Positions 1-4,345 of a stretch of 5,351 bases of DNA are shown piece by piece (the first letter of the stretch is position 1; each line of letters opens with the position of its first letter). Origin of the DNA: Planctomycetota bacterium. GTDB taxonomy: Bacteria; Planctomycetota; Phycisphaerae; WQYP01; JAJZKY01. The stretch is from positions 1 through 5,351 of the forward strand of contig JAJZKY010000387.1 of NCBI GenBank assembly GCA_021803885.1. Reading direction: 5' to 3'. The notes beneath the pieces were generated by a model, which saw only the letters and a list, made by a program, of their open reading frames with translations, was not told the DNA's origin and did not search any database. A program made the translations under genes and the position numbers.

Positions 1-67
1 CGCAGGGGCCAGGCCGTCCGCTCGCAGGCGGCACAAGCCCTATAGACATACCCACCTCATCCAATAA
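1..67. other. Left edge: end or start of a neighbouring gene, undecided
   Basis: Two readings are possible. On the plus strand, the frame from base 1 stays open to a TAG at 43-45 and would encode an alanine/glutamine-rich C-terminus (QAVRSQAAQAL), giving a gene convergent with the VTT gene. On the minus strand, an ATG at 47-49 has a GAGG at 55-58 and five bases between them, and would start a gene downstream of the VTT gene in the same direction. Neither is long enough to judge. I see no hairpin terminator between this edge and the VTT gene stop. Confidence 0.2.
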
Positions 68-673
68 TTACCAGCGGCGGGTGGAGCGAACCAGTTCATA
101 AATGGACCAGATGCTGCCCAGAATCGCCAGCACCATTAATCCTTTGATGACCTCGATAAACGATGGCTGGCGCAGCCAGGCCTCAATGGCGCTTCCCACC
201 CATAATGCCAGCAGGCCTTCGGCGAAAAAGCGGACAAAGCGCGTGCCGGCGAGCGCGGCCAGAAATTTTTTGCGCGGCACTTCCAGCGCGCCGGCGGCAA
301 TGACCCAGAAGCGGAAGGGAAAGGGCGGCGGAATCAGGGCCGGTATGGCCAGCATGAACGGCCCGCGCTGGCTGATTTTTTTCCGCATCCGCTGATAGCG
401 CTGCGGCGAGACGTTGGCTTCTATAAATGCCTGGCCGCCTTTGCGTCCCAGCCAATACATCACCGCACAGCCCGCGGTTGAGCCGGCGGCGGCGGCGGCG
501 GCGTAGAGGGGAAACCGCAAATGATGCAGGGAAGACAGAATAATGACCGCCAGATCGTTGGCGAAGGGCAGCATGAGAAAGCTGGAATCCAGCGCGCTCA
601 GCAGCAGCACGCCAAACCAGCCCATGCCGAGAAACGCATAAAAGAGTCCCGCCAGCCAGCCTGGATGGGGCAT
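68..673 (-). CDS. VTT-domain (DedA/YqaA-like, SNARE-associated) membrane protein
   Basis: 201-residue integral membrane protein. The likely start is ATG at 671-673, supported by an AGGA at 684-687 with 10 bases spacing. The helices are roughly residues 8-33, 53-76, 105-130, 145-163 and 174-194. Family marks are a re-entrant-like early segment with LDSSFLMLPFAND (28-40), the glycine-rich GRKGG (76-80) that closes the second hydrophobic stretch, a charged amphipathic stretch (87-104, RYQRMRKKISQRG), and the proline-rich IPPPFPFRFWVIAAG (114-128) followed by an arginine-bearing helix (T144-R149). These correspond to the conserved half of the VTT/SNARE_assoc domain, whose members include lipid scramblases and undecaprenyl-phosphate transporters. 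The substrate here cannot be read from sequence. The length is normal for a small family member, so it looks complete. It lies 96 bases downstream of the tryptophan-rich gene on the same strand, and the gap shows no strong promoter. Confidence 0.85.
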   Translation of the reverse strand: MPHPGWLAGLFYAFLGMGWFGVLLLSALDSSFLMLPFANDLAVIILSSLHHLRFPLYAAAAAAGSTAGCAVMYWLGRKGGQAFIEANVSPQRYQRMRKKISQRGPFMLAIPALIPPPFPFRFWVIAAGALEVPRKKFLAALAGTRFVRFFAEGLLALWVGSAIEAWLRQPSFIEVIKGLMVLAILGSIWSIYELVRSTRRW

Positions 674-769
674 GCCTGAATTATTCCTGTCCGCCTGGAT
701 TATTCATTCGTATAAAGATAGCCTGAAAACTCTGGAAAGAGCACGGCGTTGGGGTTGAAGGGCGGGGGA

Positions 770-1366
770 CTATTGCAGCAGATAAAATCGTTCCCGCACC
801 CGCTCCACCAGATCCCCTCCCGACTCCAATCCCAGCACCCGGCGGCGCAGGCCGGGAATTTTTTCCATATGCCGGGCCAGCGTCGTAAGCGCCCGCACGT
901 TTTTACCGACATTGAGCCGCGCCGCGTCATCCCAGCCGGCGCCTTCAGCCAGCAATTCGGCCTCTTCGCCCCAATCGAGCCGCAAACTGGGGCGATCAGC
1001 CATGCCTGGATCATCGGGATCAAAGCCTGGGCCAACGGCCAGCCAATGCACCCGGCCCATGCCAGCCTGCCACTGATTCTGCCGCCATTGCATGACGGGC
1101 CACAACTGGGTCAGTTCGTAGGCATAGTCGGAATGATCCCAGGGTTGCAGCCAGGCCAGCACTTCATCCCAGGGGATGGCTTCGGCTTCCGGATGGCTGC
1201 TTTCGGCCAGGCTTGGCTGCTGCCAGTCGAGCGGGGTTACGCGCAGATTGGTAAAACGCAGTTTGCGCACCGGCTCCGGGCAGTGATGCAGCACGGCATC
1301 GAGTTGCCGCAAGGGCGAACTCGGGGTGAACCATAGTTCGAGCTGTACGTGATCCGGCATGGCCAA
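770..1366 (-). CDS. Unrecognised tryptophan-rich soluble protein, TTG start
   Basis: 198 residues with no signal peptide or membrane helix. I do not recognise the family. Eleven tryptophans (about 5.6%) are spread through the chain, many in short patches such as IPWDEVLAWLQPW (64-76) and MQWRQNQW (92-99). The first half is mixed, the middle (about 115-150) is acidic, and the last 45 residues look like basic helices (NVGKNVRALTTLARHMEKI, then PGLRRRVLGL). The start is probably TTG at 1364-1366, because AAGGA at 1374-1378 lies 7 bases upstream; the ATG at 1358-1360, two codons in, would be 13 bases from it. Codon use and protein composition favour this strand over the long opposite-strand frame, which would give a His/Pro/Gln-rich chain. 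Likely cytoplasmic. It sits between an exported protein and a membrane protein in the leftward group, with 120 bases separating it from the former. Confidence 0.75.
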   Translation of the reverse strand: MAMPDHVQLELWFTPSSPLRQLDAVLHHCPEPVRKLRFTNLRVTPLDWQQPSLAESSHPEAEAIPWDEVLAWLQPWDHSDYAYELTQLWPVMQWRQNQWQAGMGRVHWLAVGPGFDPDDPGMADRPSLRLDWGEEAELLAEGAGWDDAARLNVGKNVRALTTLARHMEKIPGLRRRVLGLESGGDLVERVRERFYLLQ

Positions 1367-1373
1367 ATCCAGG

Positions 1374-1378
1374 TCCTT
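1374..1378 (-). promoter_or_regulatory. Ribosome binding site that favours the TTG start at 1366
   Basis: Read on the minus strand this is AAGGA, 7 bases before TTG (1364-1366) and 13 bases before the alternative ATG (1358-1360). The spacing makes TTG the better start. A weaker GGA at 1368-1370 could serve the ATG, so the choice is likely but not certain. Confidence 0.5.
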
Positions 1379-1486
1379 ATTTTATTTTATCGGTTGAAGG
1401 CGGGACCAAAGCGGAGTTGGGTTCCTGGGCTTGAGATTTCGCGTGGCTTTACCAGCGGCTCGGCCGGTGCGTCGTCAGGAGATCAG

Positions 1487-2206
1487 CTAATGCAACGGCA
1501 ACTGAAAACGGATCCCCCCGAGCGTGACCTGAACCTGGCGCAGATGGCCATGGCGGGGGCGGGGCACGATCAGATATCCGGCCAAAATAACTTTTGGACG
1601 AATCCACGCCCGGCCGAGCGGCACATGCAAGGCGGGGCGCAGATTATCGCGCATTTGCCGCAGACGGGCCGCTTCCAGCCGGGCGTCGGCCGCACCCAGC
1701 GGATCCTGCCCGAAGACCTGGCGGGCCTGTGGACTGGTGGGTACAGGAGTACTAGTACCCGAATCCGGCCCGGAATCCACCGGAGGAATCATCACCCCCG
1801 GCCCCTGCCCAAAATTGATGCCGGCGCCCTGCGGGCCGGGATTGATAATGGAAACCTGCACCGGAAGCAGCCAGGCTTGCGGCCGGTGATGCCGCACCAC
1901 CCGGGCCCGCACCCGGGAAGGGTGAAATGCCACCACCCGCTGGCCAAAATTGGTGAGCAACAGCAGGATTTTATCGTAATCGCCCCAATGCCGGCGTGCC
2001 GCCGCCACGCTGAGGCCGGCTCGGGGCAATATCAGCAGGGAAAAATGCCGGCCTTGCAGCTTAGGCCCGCGGCAGGCGGAAAGGCGCAGGCAGACGGCCC
2101 GGCTCGCCGATGCCATCGCCGGAGGGTTGGGCGCTGCCGCCTGGCCCCAGGCTGCCAGGCTGAGCCAGCCAATCATCCCCCATAATTGCAACTGGTTAAA
2201 GCGCAT
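1487..2206 (-). CDS. Unrecognised exported protein with Pro/Ser/Thr linker
   Basis: 239 residues from ATG 2204-2206. A more upstream in-frame ATG (2281) exists, but starting at 2206 puts a clean signal peptide at the N-terminus: hydrophobic core LWGMIGWLSLAAWG (8-21) and a likely cut near QAA (22-24). A purine-rich GAGAG lies about 11 bases upstream. I do not recognise the family. The mature protein has an N-terminal part (about 25-135) with two cysteines (C39, C45) that could form a disulfide, a hydrophobic strand-like ILLLLTNFG (80-88), and a proline/glycine-rich linker (123-162) containing GTSTPVPTSP. A C-terminal domain (about 163-239) follows, with an Arg/Glu helix (175-190) and then probable beta strands ending GIRFQLPLH. 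It may be periplasmic or surface located. Codon use is uniform and typical of coding DNA in this frame. It is the first gene of the leftward group, transcribed away from the cytochrome/molybdoenzyme genes. Confidence 0.7.
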   Translation of the reverse strand: MRFNQLQLWGMIGWLSLAAWGQAAAPNPPAMASASRAVCLRLSACRGPKLQGRHFSLLILPRAGLSVAAARRHWGDYDKILLLLTNFGQRVVAFHPSRVRARVVRHHRPQAWLLPVQVSIINPGPQGAGINFGQGPGVMIPPVDSGPDSGTSTPVPTSPQARQVFGQDPLGAADARLEAARLRQMRDNLRPALHVPLGRAWIRPKVILAGYLIVPRPRHGHLRQVQVTLGGIRFQLPLH

Positions 2207-2306
2207 CCGCGGCTGCTCTCTCAGTATTATGAACGTAAAACCGCGCCAGGCTTGCCCGGTCAAGCGGGCCGGGGCTTTCATGGCTATCAGCGTTCACGGC
2301 CGAGTC

Positions 2307-2324
2307 GCATTGTAGTACAAATGC
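2307..2324. promoter_or_regulatory. Operator-like dyad overlapping a possible leftward -10 box
   Basis: The core is TTGTA-G-TACAA (2310-2320), extended by GCA on the left and (A)TGC on the right. On the minus strand it contains TACAAT (2309-2314), a 5/6 match to a sigma70 -10 box that would start transcripts about 95 bases before the exported-protein gene. No good -35 box is found at 17 bases. The TGTA/TACA symmetry resembles the operator type bound by BlaI/MecI-like repressors, but no such regulator is in the window, so the assignment is speculative. Confidence 0.3.
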
Positions 2325-2340
2325 GAGATCGCAGGCCGAA

Positions 2341-2356
2341 GCGCGGGATCCCGCGC
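2341..2356. repeat. Perfect 16-base palindrome
   Basis: GCGCGGGATCCCGCGC is identical to its own reverse complement. As RNA it would form a 6-bp GC stem with a GATC loop. It lies about 15 bases to the right of the operator-like dyad. Its role is unknown: it could be a protein site or the first stem of a structured transcript. Confidence 0.5.
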
Positions 2357-2389
2357 CTATGAACGGCAATAAATTTCCAGCCTCCATCA

Positions 2390-2437
2390 GGGTTCGCAAA
2401 CCCCGGCTTCGGCCGGGAAGTTGCGAAATAGTTTCGC
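2390..2437. other. Overlapping hairpins with mutually exclusive pairings
   Basis: Three stems can be read. A is GGGTT/AACCC (2390-2394 with 2399-2403). B is the longest: TTCGCAA (2393-2399) with TTGCGAA (2421-2427), enclosing CCCGGC-TTCG-GCCGGG (2402-2417), a GC stem capped by a C(UUCG)G tetraloop. C is GCGAAA/TTTCGC (2423-2428 with 2432-2437). B excludes both A and the outer part of C, so an RNA from here could switch between folds. No match to a riboswitch class I know was found by eye. It is either a small RNA or attenuator, or an untranscribed cluster of repeats. Confidence 0.35.
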
Positions 2438-2439
2438 CT

Positions 2440-2470
2440 AAAAAAAAAAAGCGGCTGTGCCGCAGGTTTT
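2440..2470. terminator. Possible bidirectional intrinsic terminator
   Basis: Eleven A residues (2440-2450) precede the hairpin GCGGC-TGT-GCCGC (2451-2463), which is followed by AGG and TTTT (2467-2470). Read leftwards it is a stem plus U11, the stronger direction. Read rightwards it is a stem plus a weak U4. The stem is only 5 bp. It would shield the divergent promoters from each other or end a short transcript from the hairpin region. The T4 runs into the -35 box of the rightward promoter. Confidence 0.4.
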
Positions 2471-2497
2471 GACTGCCCGGATTGAATTCTTTATAGT
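2469..2497 (+). promoter_or_regulatory. Sigma70-type promoter for the cytochrome/molybdoenzyme genes
   Basis: The -35 box TTGACT (2469-2474) and -10 box TATAGT (2492-2497) each match consensus at 5 of 6 positions and are separated by exactly 17 bases. Transcription would start near 2504, leaving a leader of about 32 bases before the ATG at 2536. The A11 tract at 2440-2450 lies upstream and might act as a curved or UP-like element, although a GC hairpin lies between. Confidence 0.65.
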
Positions 2498-2535
2498 TTG
2501 ATTCGTTCCAGGCCGAAGATGGCTCTGGTGACAGC

Positions 2536-3198
2536 ATGCGTGTGCCGCAACTCAAACATCGCCTCGCCCTGCGCTGGATGCACTGGCTGAACTTCCCCTT
2601 GCTGGGCCTGATGCTCTGGAGCGGCCTATTGATCTACTGGGCCAACGATGTCTATGCGATCACGCTTGGTGGCCATCGTTTTCATTTCTTTCCCCACTGG
2701 ATTTACCAGCATCTGCATTTGCACTACCGTCTGGCTGAAGGCATGGCCGTGCATTTCACGCTGATGTGGCCCTTTGTGCTGAATGGCGTCGCCTATCTGT
2801 GTTTTACCGGTTTCAGCGGGGAATGGCGGGAGCTGATTCCCAATCGCCAAAGCTGGCGGGAAGCCGTGCGGGTGCTGCTCCATGAGCTGCGCTTGAGTAA
2901 AAAGCCTGTGCCCCAGGCCAAATTCAACGCCGCGCAGCGCATCGCGTATTCCACGATCATTCTTTGCGGCGCGGCTTCGGTATTGACCGGGCTGGCCATT
3001 TATAAACCCACGCAGCTTGCCTGGCTCACCCGCCTGCTGGGCGGGTATCAGGCTGCCCGGGCCGAACATTTCATTCTGGCCATGATTTATGCGGTATTTT
3101 TCGTGGTGCATGTCGCGCAGGTGGCCAAAGCCGGCTGGAACAACTTCCGGGCCATGGTGAGCGGCTATGCATGGGCAGAGAAAGAAACTGCGCCATGA
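2536..3198 (+). CDS. Cytochrome b/b6-type (b561/Ni-Fe hydrogenase cytochrome b fold) membrane subunit
   Basis: 220 residues, four membrane helices at about 17-36, 68-92, 135-156 and 177-198. Histidines suited to bind two b hemes are H16 (WMHWLN) at the start of helix 1, H73 (MAVHF) in helix 2, and H178 (AEHF) and H192 (VVHV) in helix 4. This is the pattern of di-heme cytochromes of the b561/Ni-Fe hydrogenase b family, not the ferric-reductase-like MsrQ. A His/aromatic-rich loop (47-64) follows helix 1. The likely role is to take electrons from quinol and pass them to the molybdoenzyme encoded next, with which it overlaps by 4 bases (ATGA), a sign of translational coupling. The start ATG has only a weak GGTGA (2527-2531) 4 bases upstream; GTG two codons later would be spaced 10 bases from it. 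Transcription is probably from the promoter at 2469-2497. Confidence 0.85.
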   Translation: MRVPQLKHRLALRWMHWLNFPLLGLMLWSGLLIYWANDVYAITLGGHRFHFFPHWIYQHLHLHYRLAEGMAVHFTLMWPFVLNGVAYLCFTGFSGEWRELIPNRQSWREAVRVLLHELRLSKKPVPQAKFNAAQRIAYSTIILCGAASVLTGLAIYKPTQLAWLTRLLGGYQAARAEHFILAMIYAVFFVVHVAQVAKAGWNNFRAMVSGYAWAEKETAP

Positions 3199-4154
3199 GC
3201 GATTTTCCGCCCCAACAGGAAAATGCCGGGTTACCGCAGGAGCCCGCGCCTCGGAGCGATGTGCCGCTCGCGATCCCCGGCGACGGTTCATCTCCCTCCA
3301 ATGTCATGGCCGTCACGCCGGCGGCCGCGGTTGAAGCCCAAACCCAGCCTTCTCAGCAACCCGGCTTGCCGGAGCATTCTCCGGCAAAAGCGAGCCGTGA
3401 AATGGGCCGGCGGACCCGGCGCGGCTTTTTGGGGCTGGCCGCGGGCGCAGTTGCCGCCTGGGGCGGATGGGAATGGCTCTGGAGCCGGCCCCAGGCGGGC
3501 CAGATTCCCGCTCCCCTGCGCGATGTCCTGCATTTCAATGAGGCTGTTTCCCGGCGGCTGTTTTTCAGCGACCGTCATCTGGCGCCCAGCTTTCCCTTGA
3601 GCCAGGTTCGCACCCCCATCCGCACCGGGAGCGAGGGGGAGCCGGATCAGCTTCCCGATCTGGCCGCCTGGCGTTTGCATCTGGCTCCGGCCATGCTCGA
3701 TCCCCGCCGCCCGGCCACGGCCCCGGTCCAGTTGATCAGCCTGGCGGAAATTCAGGCTTTGCCGCGGGTTGAATTAATCGCCGAGTTCAAATGCATCGAA
3801 GGCTGGAGCCGGGTCGTGCATTGGACCGGGGTGAGATTTCGGGATTTTGCCCGGCATTTCGGGGTTTTTGCCCCTGCCGGCGCCCGCGCCTATCCCTACG
3901 TGGCCCTAACCACCGCCGATGAAGGTTATTATGTTGGCTTTGACCGGGCCAGCATATTGCATCCCCAGACCCTGCTTGCCTATCAGATGAATGGCCGGCC
4001 TTTAACCCTGAAACATGGCGCCCCGCTGCGCCTGGTTACTACGGTGAAATATGGAATTAAAAACATTAAATGGCTTTCCCGCATTCAGGCCACCACCGCG
4101 CGGCCGCCTGATTATTGGGCCCAGCGAGGTTATGACTGGTATGCTGGGCTATAA
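3195..4154 (+). CDS. Tat-exported molybdopterin-dependent oxidoreductase (sulfite oxidase/MsrP-like fold)
   Basis: 319 residues from ATG 3195, chosen because it forms an ATGA overlap with the cytochrome stop; an in-frame ATG at 3171 would add 8 residues. In order, there is a Pro/Gln/Ala-rich, low-complexity N-terminal region (1-70), a twin-arginine motif T74-R-R-G-F-L79 followed by a hydrophobic stretch (77-96), and then the molybdopterin domain (about 153-300). KCIEGWS (199-205) carries C200, the expected molybdenum ligand, and aligns with CVEAWS in E. coli MsrP. HGAPLRL (274-280) and KYGIKNIKW (285-293) match the conserved pterin-binding end of that domain. The protein ends soon after with RGYDWYAGL, so it lacks the longer C-terminal tail of MsrP. 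It should fold with Mo-cofactor in the cytoplasm and act outside, probably tethered, since no clean AxA site follows the hydrophobic core. The substrate is unproven; reduction of an S- or N-oxide, such as methionine sulfoxide, with electrons from the cytochrome is plausible. Confidence 0.87.
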   Translation: MSDFPPQQENAGLPQEPAPRSDVPLAIPGDGSSPSNVMAVTPAAAVEAQTQPSQQPGLPEHSPAKASREMGRRTRRGFLGLAAGAVAAWGGWEWLWSRPQAGQIPAPLRDVLHFNEAVSRRLFFSDRHLAPSFPLSQVRTPIRTGSEGEPDQLPDLAAWRLHLAPAMLDPRRPATAPVQLISLAEIQALPRVELIAEFKCIEGWSRVVHWTGVRFRDFARHFGVFAPAGARAYPYVALTTADEGYYVGFDRASILHPQTLLAYQMNGRPLTLKHGAPLRLVTTVKYGIKNIKWLSRIQATTARPPDYWAQRGYDWYAGL

Positions 4155-4163
4155 AATACAATA

Positions 4164-4193
4164 TTTCCAAAATTGAACAAATTTAAGTACAAT
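4164..4193 (+). promoter_or_regulatory. Candidate promoter for the Met-rich protein gene
   Basis: An AT-rich stretch begins right at the molybdoenzyme stop. TACAAT (4188-4193) matches the -10 consensus at 5 of 6 positions. The best -35 is TTTCCA (4164-4169, 4/6) at an 18-base spacing. A second TACAAT at 4157-4162 has no -35. Alternatively, GAAC at 4175-4178 might be the -35 of an extracytoplasmic-function sigma promoter. Transcription would start near 4200, giving a leader of about 145 bases. Confidence 0.4.
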
Positions 4194-4210
4194 AGCCTCG
4201 GTTTACTTAG

Positions 4211-4244
4211 GCACTGCCCGGGTAGGCCTGGGCCGGGCTGGTGC
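4211..4244 (+). other. Leader hairpin 1
   Basis: GCAC-T-GCCCGG (4211-4221) pairs with CCGGGC-TG-GTGC (4233-4244) around an 11-base loop: a 10-bp stem with a T/TG internal loop. It is followed only by ATTTGA, too poor in T for a confident intrinsic terminator, although it could still slow or partly end the molybdoenzyme transcript. If the promoter at 4164-4193 is used, it is the first stem of the Met-rich gene leader. Confidence 0.45.
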
Positions 4245-4253
4245 ATTTGACGC

Positions 4254-4269
4254 GGTGGCTGCAGCCACC
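4254..4269 (+). repeat. Leader perfect 16-base palindrome
   Basis: GGTGGCTGCAGCCACC is identical to its reverse complement. As RNA it gives a 6-bp stem with a 4-base loop, or could dimerise; as DNA it could be a protein site. It lies 9 bases after the preceding hairpin and 76 bases before the Met-rich gene. A smaller dyad, ACGGA-C-TCCGT, follows at 4271-4281. Confidence 0.5.
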
Positions 4270-4298
4270 TACGGACTCCGTGTGCGGCGTCAGCTCCG

Positions 4299-4317
4299 GG
4301 ATGAGGAGACATCATCC
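4299..4317 (+). other. Leader hairpin 3 with GGAG in its loop
   Basis: GGATGA (4299-4304) pairs with TCATCC (4312-4317) around the loop GGAGACA. The loop looks like a ribosome-binding sequence but has no suitable start codon after it. The true site for the gene is AAGGA at 4333-4337. It may be part of a regulatory leader or a standby site. Confidence 0.35.
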
Positions 4318-4345
4318 AGTTGAACGGCAAGTAAGGAAAAACCCT

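Larger units (their letters stand above)
2332..2518. repeat. Direct 10-base repeats CAGGCCGAAG bracketing the hairpin region
   Basis: CAGGCCGAAG occurs at 2332-2341 and again at 2509-2518, and its core occurs inverted as CTTCGGCC at 2407-2414 inside a hairpin. The copies bracket the palindromes and the rightward promoter. They could be chance in GC-rich DNA, a binding motif, or the footprint of a small insertion. There are no terminal inverted repeats next to them to support an insertion. Confidence 0.25.
2207..2535. other. Divergent intergenic region rich in inverted repeats
   Basis: 329 bases separate the divergent exported-protein and cytochrome genes. No credible coding frame lies here: the minus-strand frame through 2196-2555 is short, reads into the flanking genes, and has a coding-unlike composition. 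The contents in order are a purine-rich ribosome site for the leftward gene, an operator-like dyad (2307-2324), a perfect 16-base palindrome (2341-2356), overlapping hairpins (2390-2437), an 11-A tract followed by a short GC hairpin and T4 (2440-2470), and a strong rightward promoter (2469-2497). The hairpins lie upstream of the predicted rightward start of transcription, so they are not part of the cytochrome mRNA leader. Confidence 0.7.

Noticed and set aside
749..1336. Long plus-strand open frame opposite the tryptophan-rich gene
   Set aside because: It would encode a His/Pro/Gln-rich chain with no domain and no good ribosome site. It is a typical antisense shadow of GC-rich coding DNA; the minus strand has the better composition and start signal.
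1379..1392. TAAAAT-type -10 boxes upstream of the tryptophan-rich gene on the minus strand
   Set aside because: They lie so close to the ribosome site that transcription would start at or after it, and no -35 box is spaced correctly.
1349..2185. Long plus-strand open frame opposite the exported-protein gene
   Set aside because: The translation is rich in Arg/Pro/Gly/His with no recognisable structure. The minus-strand frame has a clean signal peptide and regular codon use.
2207..2281. Upstream ATG start for the leftward exported protein
   Set aside because: It adds 25 residues before the signal peptide; the ATG at 2206 gives a normal export signal.
2341..2463. Known riboswitch such as c-di-GMP, Moco or cobalamin controlling the cytochrome gene
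   Set aside because: I could not find the conserved core of any of these classes, and the likely promoter lies downstream of the hairpins, so they would not be in the mRNA.
2196..2555. Minus-strand open frame across the divergent intergenic region
   Set aside because: It crosses hairpins, an 11-A tract and the rightward promoter, and has no domain and no convincing start.
3171..3194. Upstream ATG start for the molybdoenzyme
   Set aside because: The ATG at 3195 forms the usual 4-base overlap with the cytochrome stop; the earlier one adds only 8 residues with no better ribosome site.
2626..3291. Minus-strand open frame opposite the cytochrome and molybdoenzyme genes
   Set aside because: Shadow of two well-supported plus-strand genes; low-complexity Arg/His/Pro composition.
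4241..4345. Upstream ATG start for the Met-rich protein
   Set aside because: It lies inside a leader hairpin, lacks a ribosome site, and would place 35 residues before an otherwise perfect signal peptide.
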